Source: Symbiodinium natans
Lineage: Eukaryota > Sar > Dinophyceae > Suessiales > Symbiodiniaceae
Reading direction: 5' to 3'
Length of the DNA: 64,000 nucleotides
Assembly (NCBI GenBank): GCA_905221605.1
Contig: CAJNDS010002301.1
Coordinates: 1,923,192-1,987,191 of the forward strand
Under the pieces are notes generated by a model that saw nothing but the letters and a program-made list of their open reading frames with translations, was not told the DNA's origin and searched no databases. Of the stretch, positions 17,757 to 29,104 are shown one piece after another (the stretch's first letter is position 1; the number at the start of each line of letters is the position of its first letter). The translations under genes were made by a program, and so were the position numbers.

Positions 17757-18239
17757 CTTGGTTTAGGGTTTAGGGTTTAGGGTGTAGGGTGTAGGGTGTA
17801 GGGTGTAGCGTTTAGGGTTTAGGGTTTAGGGTTTAGGGTTTAGGGTTTAGGGTTTGGGGCTTGGGGTTTAGGGCTTCGGGCTTAAGGGTTAGGATGATTT
17901 AGGGTTCAGGGTTTCCGGTTTCGGGAACCTTTTCAAAACAAGCCTTGTGGTGAAGGGCACTGCTCACATTTTAGGCTTCGGCTTCGCGAACGCGTCCCTA
18001 ATCCCTAAACCCTAAACCCTAATTAACCCTAAACCCCAAACCCCAAACCCTAAACCCTAAACCCTAAACCCTAGACCCTAAGCGTTTCCTGCTCCCACTC
18101 ATCGGGGCTCCGGCATCTTCGCGACAATCCGATGGCGATAGCCTGGGAGACAAGGCACCGAAGACGAACGAATTCCAAGGTTTTTTTTAGGGTTTAGGGT
18201 TTAAGATTTAGGGTTTAGGGTTTAGGGTTTAGGGTTTAG

Positions 18240-18372
18240 GGTAAAGTTCTATGCCCTTCTTTAGAGGGTTCTGAAGTATGGGCCATGGGTTTTTTTATCG
18301 GGTATGTAAGGCGCATGCCAGGGTTCCGCAAGTAAGGGCTCATACTAAGGCACCATGTAACCACCCTAAGAT
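18240..18372. mobile_element. Inverted-repeat-like element, family L
   Basis: AGTTCTATGCCCTTCTTTAG...GGCTCATACTAAGGCACCATGTAACCACCCTAAG. It shares its end words with 33886-34032 and with the perfect-TIR element at 31945-32087. Confidence 0.5.
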
Positions 18373-18529
18373 GAAGCGCCACACCCCTCCACGTCTTCAC
18401 AACCTCGACCCCACATGAGACCTCGACTCTATACCCTAAACCCCAAACCCGCTAAGTGTTTAGGGTTTACAGGGTTTAGGGTTTAGGGTTTAAGAAGAGC
18501 CGTACAAACCTCGAAGCCCCCGCAAGACT

Positions 18530-18800
18530 AGGACCCCAAAACCTAAACCCTGAACCCCTAAGCTTAACGCCCGAAAAGCCTAGAGCCCTAAGAGCCCTAA
18601 AAGCCCAAAAGCCCTAAAAGCCCCAAAAGCCCTAAAAGCCCGAAAAGCCCTAAAAACCCTAAAAACCCTAGAAACCCTGAAGGCCCAAAGCCCAAAGCCT
18701 AAACCCTAAAAGCCCTAAAAGCCCTAAAAGCCCTAAAGGCCCCTAAAAGCCCGAAAGGCCCCTAGAGCCCTAGAGGCCCCAAACCCAAATCCTAGAGCCC
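18530..18800. repeat. Degenerate AAAGCCCTA-type tandem array
   Basis: Units of AAAAGCCCT with variants CCCGAAAAG and CCCTAAAG. A variant telomere-like family; no gene seen. Confidence 0.8.
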
Positions 18801-19136
18801 TCTAAGCGCTGAATCCTAAACCCTAAACCCTAAACCCCAAACCCTAAAATCCACACCCTCAGCTCCACAAGATTGAGGGTTGAGGGTTCAGGGTTGAGGG
18901 TTTAGGTTTAGGGATTAGGGTTTAGGGTGTAGGGTTTAGGGTTCAGTGTTTAGGGATTCGGGTTTAGGGTTCAGGGTTCAGGGTTGAGATCTAGGATGAG
19001 AATGTTCATTGGGTTTCGGTTTCAGGGTGTAGGGACTTGGGTATAGGGCTCAAGGTCATTTAGCCCTCTCGGAATAATCAGAGTGCACAGACAAGAATCT
19101 GCTTTGATCCGATATCATGATTTCCGAACTGCTCAC

Positions 19137-19187
19137 CCGGCAGCACCTTCGGGAAATTCTTCTGACACAATGTCCGTGCCTGCATCT
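19137..19187 (-). CDS. Exon of unknown gene (QARTLCQKNFPKVLPG)
   Basis: 51 nt with donor CTGCCGG|GTGAGC and acceptor near GGGCAAG|ATGCAG. The reading continues open past the donor, so its length is uncertain. Not recognised. Confidence 0.5.
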
Positions 19188-19217
19188 TGCCCTAAACCCT
19201 AGACCCTAAGCCCTAAA

Positions 19218-19342
19218 CTCCATGGCCCAGATCTTCGCATGATCCTTGAAGCCCCAAGCCTCTGTTGCCATGCACATGGGCGCCCAGATGCCCCCACCTG
19301 TAGCCAGATGACTGCCCAATTCATGTCGGGGATGCCTCAACC
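19218..19342 (-). CDS. Exon of unknown gene (HELGSHLATGGGIWAPM)
   Basis: One frame reads HELGSHLATGGGIWAPMCM followed by ATEAWGFKDHAKIWAME. HELGSH has one residue too many for the HExxH zinc-protease motif, so a metalloprotease is not claimed. Flanked by C-array left and G-array right. Confidence 0.45.
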
Positions 19343-19511
19343 AGGGTTTAGGGTTTAGGGTTTAGGGTCTAGGCTATCCTGCGTGAATCCAACCCTAAAC
19401 CCACGAACATCACGCCAGCACAAAACTCAAAATCTCTCTTAAAATGCAATCTGCCACTAAACCCTAAACCCTAAACCCTAAACCCTAAAGCCTAAACCCT
19501 AACCCCTAAAC

Positions 19512-19592
19512 CTCCAAGTTCCTGGGTGCCGGACGCTGGCCACCGCACTTCGAGCATTGGCCCCACTCGCTCCACTCGCCCCAGGTGCAGTC
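19512..19592 (-). CDS. TSP1 repeat exon (DCTWGEWSEWGQCSKCGG)
   Basis: 81 nt, acceptor CATTGTAG|GACTGC, donor GGAG|GTTTAG in which the first telomeric unit supplies GT. The W-x-x-W-x-x-C-x-x-C arrangement is diagnostic of TSP1. Confidence 0.75.
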
Positions 19593-19629
19593 CTACAATG
19601 AAGTTGGGGGCCTTGAACCCTCAAGCCTG

Positions 19630-19740
19630 GGAAGGTTTAGGGTTTAGGGTTTAGGGTTTAGGGTTTAGGGTTTAGGGTTTAGGGTTTAGGGTTTAGGGTT
19701 TAGGGTTTAGGGTTTAGAGGTTTAGGGTTTAGGGGTTTGG
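19630..19740. repeat. (TTTAGGG)n array
   Basis: About 15 nearly perfect units directly upstream (in the sense of the TSP1 exon at 19512) of its splice acceptor region. Confidence 0.95.
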
Positions 19741-20141
19741 GTTAGGGGTTCGGGGCTTAGGGGGAAAATCGCGAAAGAGATGAGGTATAGGGTCTAGGGT
19801 TTCGGGTTTGCAGTTTACAGTTTGCTGAACCTGCAGGGCACAGGTTGTCTCAAGCAGGCCAAAGGGGCAACTCTACACCTTGAACCCTTCAGTTCAAAAA
19901 AACCCTAACCCTAAACTCTAAACCCTGAGGCTCCCCTTGTTATTTCAAGGGTGCCTGGGCAATGTTGCGCCTGAGGGCTAAGTCCAAAAAAAATAACTAA
20001 CCCCTCGGCCAAAAATTCTTTAAGGTTCGGGCATGGGTTCCAGGGTTTAGGATTTAGGGTTTGGGGGAACAAACACGGTCCCCTTCACTTCATACAAGGT
20101 TCAGGGTCGAATTACTAGACCCACCAAAGCCCTTCATCATG

Positions 20142-20250
20142 TCGGTAGCCCAGGAACAACGCTCTAGTCAGGGTAATTACCCATGTTTGGCTGGCTACTT
20201 TGAAAGGGAACATTGAACGAACAAAATGGCCAGGGGGTACTACTGGGCCC
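20142..20250. mobile_element. Inverted-repeat element, family A copy 3 (degenerate)
   Basis: CGGTAGCCCAGGAACAA ... GGCTACTTTGAAAGGGAACA ... TACTACTGGGCCCTG. More diverged than the others. Confidence 0.45.
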
Positions 20251-20297
20251 TGCTCGGCAGCGGCCGAACGAGGAGCAAGTCCGTGAAAAGTTCCTGA

Positions 20298-20414
20298 CTT
20301 GGTAGCCCAGTAACCATATTATAAGAAGGGCACCCCTTTTGGGGTTGATTACTTTGTAAGGGAACCCTGCGCCCCCCAAAACAAAGGGAAAAGAGTACCA
20401 CTTGGGCTACCAAG
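20298..20414. mobile_element. Inverted-repeat element, family A copy 4
   Basis: CTTGGTAGCCCAGTAACC ... ACTTGGGCTACCAAG, flanked on both sides by CTGA (20294-20297 and 20415-20418), a 4-bp target duplication. It interrupts an otherwise CCCTAAA-free island at 20251-20480. Confidence 0.8.
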
Positions 20415-21598
20415 CTGATCGCCAGGGAGACCCGCTTCTGTTGCTCAACAGGACATGTCCTTTTGTGCCTGCTCGGCAGTGATCCTAACCCTAAACCCAA
20501 AACCCTAAACCCTAAACCCCAAACCCTGAAGTGCATGGGCCTTGCTCACGAGGTGCTTCGATGCGACGAGCAGACATAGCGCTTCCTCCGCGCTTCAGCT
20601 GGCCACCAGCCGAGCGTGGCTTTAGCATCCACATGCAGCGGAGGCAGCGCTTTCTTGCCGGCCTCTCCACCCTAAACCCTAAACCCTAAGCCCTAAACCC
20701 TGAACCCTGAACCCTAAACCCTAAACCCTAACATCGCATCTGGTCATGCTGGCGTCTGCAGCTTGCGAGTGCTCTTCGTTCCGGACTTTGCGGCTTTCAG
20801 GTGCTGCAGGTTTTTGCTTTTGGGGTTTATAAGGGTTTAGGGTTTAGGGTTTAGGGTTTAGGGTTTGCGGTTTAGAGTTTAGGGTTTAGGGTTTAGGGCT
20901 TCGGGTTAGGGTTTAGGGGGGGGTTATAGCAAAGAATATCTCACTCCACTCTTGAGCTCAAGTATGGGGCTTTTCTTGGAACCCCTACGAAACCCGAAAA
21001 CCTAAAAACCCTAAGCCCCGAAACTCCTAACCCCAAACCTTAAGCTCCAAAGCCCTTCGTGCAACCCTAAACCCTAAACCCTAAACCCTAAACCCTAAAC
21101 CCTGAACCCTAAACCCTAAACCCTAAACCTTAAACCCTAGGGGCAAACCAACCATGGCCTGGCAGGTACGGCCAAAGCACTGCTCAGTGCCGCATGCCTC
21201 CACCTCCAAACAGTGCTAAAGGGTTAGGGCTCAGGGCTTCAGGGCTTAGGGTTCAGGGTTTAGGGTTTGAGGTTTGGGGTTTAGGCTGTTAGGGTTTCAC
21301 AATGATAGGGGGTTCTTGTGGGTTCACAATGATAGGGGGTTCTTGTGGGTTAGGGTCTGGGAGTTTTCGGGCTTAAGGGTTTCAGGGTTTAGGGTTAGGA
21401 GATTCAGGGCTCAAGGGATTCAGGCTTTGGGGCACGCTGTGCGGACGGCACGGGGACATGCAATGGGTCTTGGCATGTGGACCAACTAGGTTGCCCAGTA
21501 ACACTAGGGGTTTACAAGGGTAACCTGAGACACCCCCCCCCCCCCCCCAAAAAAAAAAAAAAAACAGAGGTTTAGGGTTTAGGGTTCTGGGCATCCTG

Positions 21599-21670
21599 GC
21601 CAAAAGACTCGGAGTATTCAATTCACCGTCTGCCACTGTGATGTGGTAATTTTTTTCGGCCACGGTTCTG
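21599..21670 (-). CDS. Possible exon (EKNYHITVADGELNTPSLL)
   Basis: Minus-strand open island following a CAG-like acceptor region. It gives an Asn/Thr-containing beta-strand-like sequence. Not recognised. Confidence 0.35.
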
Positions 21671-21900
21671 GGATCCTAGCTTTTGCAGCAGTCATCCACC
21701 AATTGTTCACCGGTCCGTGTCTGACTGTCGCCCTAAACCCTAAACCCTAAACCCTCAACCCTAAACCCTATTTCTGCCTCTGTGTGTGATTCTCAACATG
21801 GTGGCATCTGGAGGTCCTTCATCCTCCAAGATCTTTCCGTACGTTGCGGATTCCTCGAGCCGAATTGCGTGCATCACTCAAGGATCGCAACCTCAAGAAA

Positions 21901-22044
21901 TACTTGGAGGTTCATCGTACTTAGTAACTAATTAAAACTGTACTGACAACCCACTTATAAGCCCCTTAAGTGCCCTCATATGGTGATAAGTACAGTTATA
22001 AGTACAGTTATAATTAGTTGCTGAGTACCATGAACCTCCAAGTA
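21901..22044. mobile_element. Inverted-repeat element, family H copy 1
   Basis: 144 bp with TIRs TACTTGGAGGTTCAT / ATGAACCTCCAAGTA, A/T-rich interior with ACTGTACTTATAA words. No coding capacity. Confidence 0.85.
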
Positions 22045-22140
22045 GCCACATTACCGGAGACGTGCTTCGAAAGGCGTCTCTGCGCGCCTCTGGGTCTCTT
22101 TGTCTGTGTGGGGGGGTGGTGTGGAAGCACTGGGATCTGG

Positions 22141-22238
22141 GACCCAGGAGAAACCTACAAATACAAAGGGTGCCCTTTTTGGTGTAAAGGGGCTTACAAG
22201 GGAACCTCAACACTAAAAAAGGAAATAAGGTAGGATCT
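22141..22238. mobile_element. Inverted-repeat element, family G copy 3
   Basis: ACCCAGGAGAAACCTACAAA ... core GGGTGCCCTTTTTGGTGTAAAGGGG ... AGGTAGGATCTTG. The right end is diverged. Confidence 0.55.
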
Positions 22239-22449
22239 TGTAAGCCACGAGATTTTCTGGCAAGTCCCATATCCCGATCATGTCGGAGTGCTACGCAAAA
22301 TGAGGTTAAGGGGATGAGGAGAGCTGGTCTCTGATGGTCACAAGCAGCTACCTTTGTCCGAAATACTTGAACGCCACGCCCTAAACCCTAAACCCTAAAC
22401 CCTAAACCCTAACCCCTAAACCCCTAAACCCTAAACCCTAACCCCTTAC

Positions 22450-22504
22450 CCGCCTCCTTGGTGGTGTCGTTGCAGGGCACCCCTCCCTGCTTGTTCGGAG
22501 TCAC
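22450..22504 (-). CDS. TSP1-like exon, C-terminal part (GGVPCNDTTKEAG)
   Basis: Acceptor GACCAG|GTGACTCC, donor GCGG|GTAAGG. VPCN is the kind of Cys-bearing end seen in the last third of TSP1 repeats in this window. Confidence 0.5.
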
Positions 22505-22734
22505 CTGGTCTTGAAACCGTCCAAGCAGTATCGAGTTTCAAGGGCCCGGGGCTGATAAGGGTTTAGGGTTTAGGGTTTAGGGTTTAGGGTTTAGAGTAGT
22601 CGGCTTCTGAGCCCCAGAGCAAAGCATGAAGCGCTGGTACTTTAGTGAGAATTTCGGAACTCGGCGGGGGATTCAAGTATTGAGGCCAAACTGGACGCTT
22701 TGGGAGGGATCCTTCCCTAAACCCTAAACCCTCA

Positions 22735-22833
22735 TGCTTACTTCTCCAATAACCAAGGGAGACAAAAATGCTAAACTTTCTTGTTCCTACTAAGCATAAG
22801 GAAACCCACAAAAAAGTAAAAGTTCAACTATTG
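22735..22833. mobile_element. Inverted-repeat element, family O copy 1
   Basis: CTTACTTCTCCAATAACC ... CAACTATTGGCGAAGAAAG. Copies at 29005-29104 and 52245-52325. Confidence 0.55.
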
Positions 22834-22848
22834 GCGAAGAAAGAACTG

Positions 22849-22953
22849 GACCCAGGAGTAACCTAGGAATAAGAAGGGTGCCCTTTTTGGTTTTAAGGGG
22901 CATATAAGGGAACCTAGACCCTAAGAAAAGGGGCCTACTCTGGGTCCTAGAGA
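22849..22953. mobile_element. Inverted-repeat element, family G copy 4
   Basis: GACCCAGGAGTAACCTAGG ... GGGGCCTACTCTGGGTCCTAG, with inverted ends GACCCAG/CTGGGTC. Confidence 0.7.
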
Positions 22954-23717
22954 TTCAGGGTCTGGCACCAGAAGACTCTGCAAGCCACGAGAAGAAGTTG
23001 CCATCATCTGCCTGTCTTTGTCTTTGTGCGCAAAAAAAGCATGTCATAACCCCCCCGCCCCCCCGACCCTAAAACCCTAAAGCCTAAACCCTAGACCCTA
23101 TGAACTCTAAACCCTAATCCCGATACCCTAAACCTTAAACCCTAAACCCTGAACCAAACCTCCCGACTCGAGCAAGGCACGATCGTCCGCACTCGCTCGC
23201 GCTGACCACCATCCTCAGGTTGAATGTGACAAAGGGAGTTTCTTTTTTTAGGGTTTAGGGTTTAGGGTTTGGGGCCTATTTCGGGTTTATTTAGGGGTTT
23301 CTCGTTATAAGGTTTGGGCGCGCCCTACTGCCAACATGCTTCCGAGTGCAATGAGTTTTAACTTGTAGCCTATACGGCCCCCTGGTGGTTTGCTCTGCTC
23401 ATCGACACGAACCCTAATCCCTAAACCCTAAACCCGAATGGGTCTAACACGCCACAGCAGAATATTCTAGATGCTGAGGGTCACTACCAAACAAGAACAC
23501 AACCGCGCTGCCTTCCAGGTATGAAACCTATAATAACCCCTAAACCTTCACCCTAAAACCAAAACCCTACCCTATCCAAAAAAAGGAGGAGGTGAAGCCT
23601 TCGGCCGTGTATTTCACGAGAAGCAGAATCCCAGGACAATGGAAACACCCCAACAAAAAAACACTAAACCCCTTTGGACCTGCTACCTTAAATGGTACTT
23701 CAGGTTTCTCGAAATTC

Positions 23718-23852
23718 CAGGTTAAGGCTGCCCAGTAAGCTAGGCTAAAAAAGGGTGCCCTTGTTTTTGCTTAAAGAGGTTTATAAGGGAACCTAAACCC
23801 CCCCAAAAAAGGGAATAAGGGTACTACTGGGCATCCTACAGGTTAAGGCTGC
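23718..23852. mobile_element. Inverted-repeat element, family A copy 5, in a 14-nt duplication
   Basis: CAGGTTAAGGCTGC occurs at 23718-23731 and again at 23839-23852. Between them is the family core. On the plus strand CAG|GTTAAGG ... CTACAG|GTTAAGG would be an exact GT-AG intron restoring the pre-insertion sequence. Confidence 0.7.
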
Positions 23853-24104
23853 AGGGTCACCTAGACGACCTGTTTAGGGTTAGGTTTTAGGGTTTAGGGT
23901 AGAAGTGATTCAAGGGACACATGGGCATCAGGGACCCTACATCCTGAACCCTGAATCCTAAGCCCTAAACCGCCCCTAAGCCTTAAGACCCTCAACACCC
24001 TAAGTAGCCCTTCGCAAGGGCCTAAGTCTAGGCCTACCTTCATAGGGGTTTATCTGTCTTGAAGAGAAGTCGGCGATTCGGGGTGGCACAAAATATCGCC
24101 AGAG

Positions 24105-24121
24105 AAAGAGAGAGAGAGAGT

Positions 24122-24163
<42 letters not shown>
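24105..24163. repeat. (GA)n microsatellite
   Basis: Imperfect AG repeat over about 59 bp. Confidence 0.95.
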
Positions 24164-24165
<2 letters not shown>

Positions 24166-24482
24166 CAAAGCGGACACCAGATGGAACGGGCGAAAGAATC
24201 TTTAGGGTTTAGGGTTTTTCGGCCTTGATTCCCCTAAGAGTCCCGTAACGCCCATTGTGGGGGAGGCTCCCGTTCCCCGGAAGGGTCCATATAGTTAGCT
24301 AGTAATACTTGGGCCCTTAAGCAATCCTATGGGAACCCTTTGAACCCTAAACCTTAAACCTTAGACCCTAAACCCTAAACCCTAGCCCTAAACCCTAAAC
24401 CCCCTTCAAGGCCCAAGTATATAGGATGTGGGTACATGGGCCCTTAGGGAATATGTATAAGGGGAACCTTTAGGGGTACAAC

Positions 24483-24576
24483 CTTGGGATTGCGAGTCTT
24501 CATCCCTTGACTGAGGACAAGAACGCACTGTCACAGCTGGGCTCGCCACGCAGCTGGCCGAACACTCGGTCCACTC
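24483..24576 (-). CDS. TSP1 repeat exon (EWTECSASCVASPAVTVRSC)
   Basis: 94 nt, acceptor CAACCAG|GAGTGG, donor CCCAAG|GTTG. WTECSASC fits the W-x-x-C-x-x-x-C TSP1 core, then a basic strand to a further Cys. Confidence 0.75.
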
Positions 24577-25257
24577 CTGGTTGCATGAGGTTTGAGGTTC
24601 CTCAAACCCTCAAGCCCTAAACCCTAAACCCTAAGCCTTCTAGGGGCTGAGAGCTCCTCGACTTGTACATTCTCAACTTCACTTGGGGGTCGGTTTAGGG
24701 CTTCAAAGAACCTGAAGCAATCTTACGGGTGCCTTAAGGTTTAGGGTTTGAACCTCTTGTCCTTCAGAAGCCAAGTACATCCTAAACTCTGCACCCTGCA
24801 CGGCCCTGGCAGCCTCAACATGCGATGTTTGTGGGTCTTCTTTCCTTGTTTCATTGTGCAGTTGTGCTCGAAAATACCTTCGTCCTGTCCCCTAAAATCC
24901 AAACCCGAAACCCTCAACCCTTAAACCCCCAACAAAAGCATGGTTTCTTATGTCTTCAGTCGACGTCTCACGGGCTCTAAGGGCAGGACGTTCCACTCGG
25001 AGAGCAGGCAGTCGCCCTCCTGGTGTTTCAAAAGCTTGAAAAACGGGGTTCTCAAGGGTTGGGGCTTAGCACCTCGAGAGGCCTAAACCCTAAACCCTAA
25101 ACCCTAAACCCTAAACGCCGCTTACCAGGGGTGTCACGGATTCAAGAGCTCGAGGATCCAACACGGAAGGTTTGAGGGCTTTCAAGAGACTCAGGATCCA
25201 GGGGTTTAGGGTTTAGAGTTTAGGGTTTAGGCTTAAGGGTTAAGTGTTTGGGGTGGA

Positions 25258-25331
25258 GAAATGTTTAGATGCCCTGGGATGTTCCCCCTTTATGACAATT
25301 AAGGGAGAACATCACAGGGCATCTAAACACT
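25258..25331. mobile_element. 74-bp palindromic element
   Basis: TGTTTAGATGCCCTG faces CAGGGCATCTAAACA as perfect 15-bp ends, with near-complementary interior (ATGTTCCCCCTTT / AAGGGAGAACAT). Confidence 0.8.
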
Positions 25332-25985
25332 AAATACTTATCAGGTCAATGGACTCTATGCTCCCCTTAGAACCTGAATAAACATAATATGTTTAACATC
25401 CTCTTGGGTTTTATATAAACAACGATCGAAAATGATTCCAGAGGGGGATGTAGGACTAGGTGCGCCTGTTCTGGGTGCAACTTTCACGCTGCGGGAGTAC
25501 TACCGACAAAAACACACAAGACGAAGCCACCTCCCGGAGCTTTTCCGCTGGTTTAGGGTTTAGGGTTTACAGTAGGGTTTAGGGTTTTAGGGTTTAGGGT
25601 TAGGGTTTAGGGTTTTAGGGTTTAGGGTTAGGGTTCAGGGCTTAGGGTTTAGGGACTGACTGCAGGAGTCTGTGCGCACTAGCACCGCGGCGCTCCAAAG
25701 CCATCAAAACTCTCCATAGCTACTCACTCTACAAGCCTGACTGAGCCCGAAAACCCGCAACCCTAAACCCTAAACCCTAAACCCTGAACCCTAAACCCTA
25801 AACCCTTAACCCTAAGCCCTTAACCCCAGAATGTCCGCAGCTGGTACTGGGACATGGGCTGTAAGCTTGTTCCGGCATGTGTCCGGCACGTCCTCACCTT
25901 TCCTGGGTGCAGAGGTAGATGGTTAATGTGGGAGGTTTAGGGTTTAGGGTTTAGGGTTTAGGGTTTAGGGTTTAGGGTTTAGGGT

Positions 25986-26073
25986 TTGAATAATTAGAAC
26001 AGGGTTTTGGGGGCTTATTATAGAATAATTATAAAGGGACCATAAGGGAATATTATCCTACAGGGATTAGGGT
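25986..26073. mobile_element. Repeat element, family N copy
   Basis: GAATAATTAGAACAGGGTTTTGGGGG ... AAGGGACCATAAGGGAATA. Also near 32407-32515 (3' part), 44470-44557 and 59523-59620. Confidence 0.5.
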
Positions 26074-27064
26074 TTAGGGTTTCATGACTCTCCCCAAACC
26101 TACTGTTTTGTGGGTGATCACCATAAAAAGAACCTTCTAGGATTCTTCGGTAATCTACAAAAAAGTAGGGGAAGGGTAACTCTAGGTAGATCAACCCTAA
26201 ACCCTCAACCCTAACACCTCCTCTTGTCAGCAGGACAACGGGCAACACATCCAAAACGCTCTGTCACACGTTGGTCCAGGCGTAAGAACCTCAACAAGCC
26301 GACTGCAAGCCCACAATGCTTGCAGGGTTTAGGTTTAGGGTTTAGGGTTAAGGAAGTTAAGGGTTTAGGCGGTTTAGGGTCAGGGGGGGAACTCGGACCC
26401 GGAAATTCGGATTTGGAACTCCTCCCTAGGACTTAGGAATCAAAAGGTCCCCTTGCTGGCTTAAAGCTGGCTGGTTCTCAGTACGGAATGAGGGAATGAG
26501 GTACCCTATGTCCCCGTACACATACCCTTTAAGGGATTCTATCCCTAAGCCCTAAACCCTAAACCCTAAAGGTTTAGGGTTTAGGGTTTAGGGATTAGTG
26601 CTTAGGGTTTAGGGTAGGCCCCAAATAAGGAAGTCCAATAAGGTAGGGACATCCCTCAAAATGCTTATGCTTATGTCCTTTTTGGGTCCCGAATCTACAT
26701 CAACTTAAGGGCTTGGAAGGGGCCCTCCCGGAGAGAGCTGGCCCTAAACCCTAAACCCTAAACTCTAAACCCTAAACCCTAAACCCTAAACTCTCCTTTT
26801 TGTCAGCAGGACAACGTGCAACACATCCAAAAGACACCCAAAGAAACCTACAAGCCTAACCATAAAACCCGAAACACCAGCCTGCAGGTAGTTCTCTAAG
26901 TTAGAGTGCCTTCTCGTGTCCTTATTAGAAGGGGTGCCGTACTATGAGTATAGGTCCCAAAACCCTAAACCCTAAACACTAAACCCCTAAACCCTAAACC
27001 CGAAATCCTAAACCCTAAAACCCTGAACCCTAAACCCTAAACCGACCCCAACTTAGCCAACTAC

Positions 27065-27133
27065 CCGTGCGCGCGGAATCCAGGAGTCCCGACGCTGGGT
27101 TGCAGGGCACCACTTCCTTCATGGAGCCGGTGC
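27065..27133 (-). CDS. TSP1-like exon, C-terminal part (TGSMKEVVPCNPAS)
   Basis: 69 nt, acceptor TCCCGAG|GCACCGG, donor ACGG|GTAGTTGG. The G-T-G-S-(basic)-V-V-P-C-N pattern matches the strand that follows the CSxTC core in a TSP1 repeat. Confidence 0.55.
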
Positions 27134-27424
27134 CTCGGGATAGTCCAACCGTTGACCAGAGACACATACCCTAAGCCCTAAACCCTAAACCCTAAATCCC
27201 AACAAATTGTCCGATCAATGTCTGGGTTCTGGTGAGATGAACAAAGGAACCTCACATAGCGCCGCCTTCTTTCCTCCTTCTGACCCTCATCGCCCCGGAC
27301 GCAAGCATGACTACCCAGCCGACCCCGTCAAAGTTAAAGCCTAGATAAGCTCTGAACGCGACGTAACCCTAAACCCTAAACCCTAAACCCTAAACCCTAA
27401 ACGCTAAACCCCAAAACGCTACAC

Positions 27425-27489
27425 CCAGTGGCTTTTTTGAGCAGCTGGGCGCACGGCAAGGCCGACCGTCCCCATGTGCATTTCGCACC
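27425..27489 (-). CDS. Possible TSP1-like exon (KCTWGRSALPCAQ)
   Basis: Acceptor GGAGAAG|GTGCG, then a Cys-Thr-Trp stretch. Another frame is also open, so the call is weak. Confidence 0.35.
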
Positions 27490-27754
27490 TTCTCCAGCAC
27501 ATTGCCATGGTTTATTTCCCTAAGGGTTCAAGGACTCCTATTTTAAGGCAACCCTAAACCCTAAACCCTAAACTCTAAACCCTTATGATGGGCCATTTTG
27601 GGCCCAAGGGTTTTTGGTGTGAGGGTTAGCTTGATTCGCAAGGTCGCCGAGGTCTCCTGCGGACATGGCATCCCCACTATGTAAGGGTTTAGGGTTTAGG
27701 GTTTAGGGTTTAGGGTTTAGGGTTTAGGGTTTAGGGACTTTTTAGGGGACAGGA

Positions 27755-27868
27755 TTAGGGAACCCTTGGGGAGATGGACCCTCTGAATAAGGTCCCTGTT
27801 TAAGAGAGCCAGAAGAGGGTTAAGAAGAGGTCCGTTTTAAGTTTTAAGGGTTCCCCTTATCCTACCTG
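27755..27868. repeat. Dispersed repeat, family P copy 1
   Basis: GACCCTCTGAATAAGGT ... GTTTAAGAGAGCCAGAAGAGGGT ... CTTATCCTACCTGGGA recurs at 30388-30505. Confidence 0.65.
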
Positions 27869-28580
27869 GGACTTTTACTTTGCCATACAAAGAGCTGGAA
27901 TAAAACCAAGCTAAGAAACCACTTTTCTTGGGAGGGGTATCAGGTTTGGTAGTGGCATTCAGGGCCAGCTCAGGGTAGGTACTGTACCAATATGAGTAGG
28001 AATACATATACATAATACATACCAACATATTTGACATACATACATAAACTTTGAAATAGAACTTCAGGACATGCTACAAATACGCGAAACTTACTGGAGC
28101 CTCAGTGCCACCGTACTTGATTGTACAACTATAAGGAATGTTCGGAATAAGGGTCCCCTTTTTAAGCAATGTTATCCTGAACTCTAAACCCTAAACCCTA
28201 AACCCTAAACCGACACCTATCATCGAAGCCGGAAGAACTGGACCAACAAGAAGGGCCCGAAAACGCTACTACTACATGCTGCTTTATACCACCACCACCC
28301 CCACCCTCCAAAGCCTTAGAATTCCAGCATCTCCTTGGAAATGCTACTGTATGCTGCACAATCTCCCAAGAACCTGGACACCCTGGACACTGAACCCCCA
28401 ACCCGCTAAACTAGCCGTCCCAAAACCCAAAACCCAAAACCCTAAACCCCCAAACCCTAATCCCCACACTAAAAAGAGCCCTGAACGCCCCAACAAATCC
28501 AGGCTCTCCCGAGGACCCGACGATGCGCCGCGACCTCTCGGCGATGCCGAAGCACTCGCAGCTGCAATCCGACCAAAGGC

Positions 28581-28645
28581 TCCAGGTCCTGGAAGGAGTG
28601 TAAGGGTTTGGGGTTTAGGGTTTAGGGTTTAGGTGTCCAGGTCCT
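28581..28645. repeat. Short TTTAGGG insertion bounded by 10-nt direct repeat
   Basis: TCCAGGTCCT at 28581-28590 and 28636-28645 flanks a G-strand array. On the plus strand CCAG|GTCCTGG ... GTCCAG|GTCCTTC would be a GT-AG intron. Confidence 0.55.
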
Positions 28646-29004
28646 TCAGGGAGGGTTTAGGGTTTAGGGTGTTGGTTTTAGGCTTTTCCGAAGGGGTTTT
28701 GAGGTGTTAGGGGTTTCAGGCTTCAGGGTATGGGATGAACCCCAAACCCTCGCTGTGGTGGGGGAGGGGTGTTTGGAGTTTGGAGGGTCGAGTTCAGGGA
28801 TTGAAGGACCCCAAACCCTAAACCCGAAACCCCAAAGCCTAAACCCTAACCCCCAAACCCCAAACCCCAAACCCAAAACCCCAAACCCTAAACCCTAAAC
28901 CGCAGGAAGGTCGGACTTCAAGACCACGGTGTTGGCCAGAAGCATGGACCCCCTATCTGTTTCATGGGGCATTCATGCGCCGAAACCGCCGAAGAGAGGG
29001 AAGA

Positions 29005-29104
29005 CTTACTTCGCCAACAACCGAGGGAAAAATGTAACAACATTTTTGTTTCTACTAAACAAGGAAACACAAAAAGTTTTAAGTTAAACTATTGGCTAAG
29101 TAAG
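29005..29104. mobile_element. Inverted-repeat element, family O copy 2
   Basis: CTTACTTCGCCAACAACC ... AACTATTGGCTAAGTAAG. Confidence 0.7.

Noticed and set aside
19218-19342. Zinc metalloprotease from HELGSH
   Set aside because: The motif needs HExxH; here the second His is one residue too far and no third ligand is visible.
20298-20414. Family A copy 4 as a spliced intron
   Set aside because: Its CTGA duplication does not give a GT, GC or GA donor in either orientation with an AG end, so intron status is not claimed.
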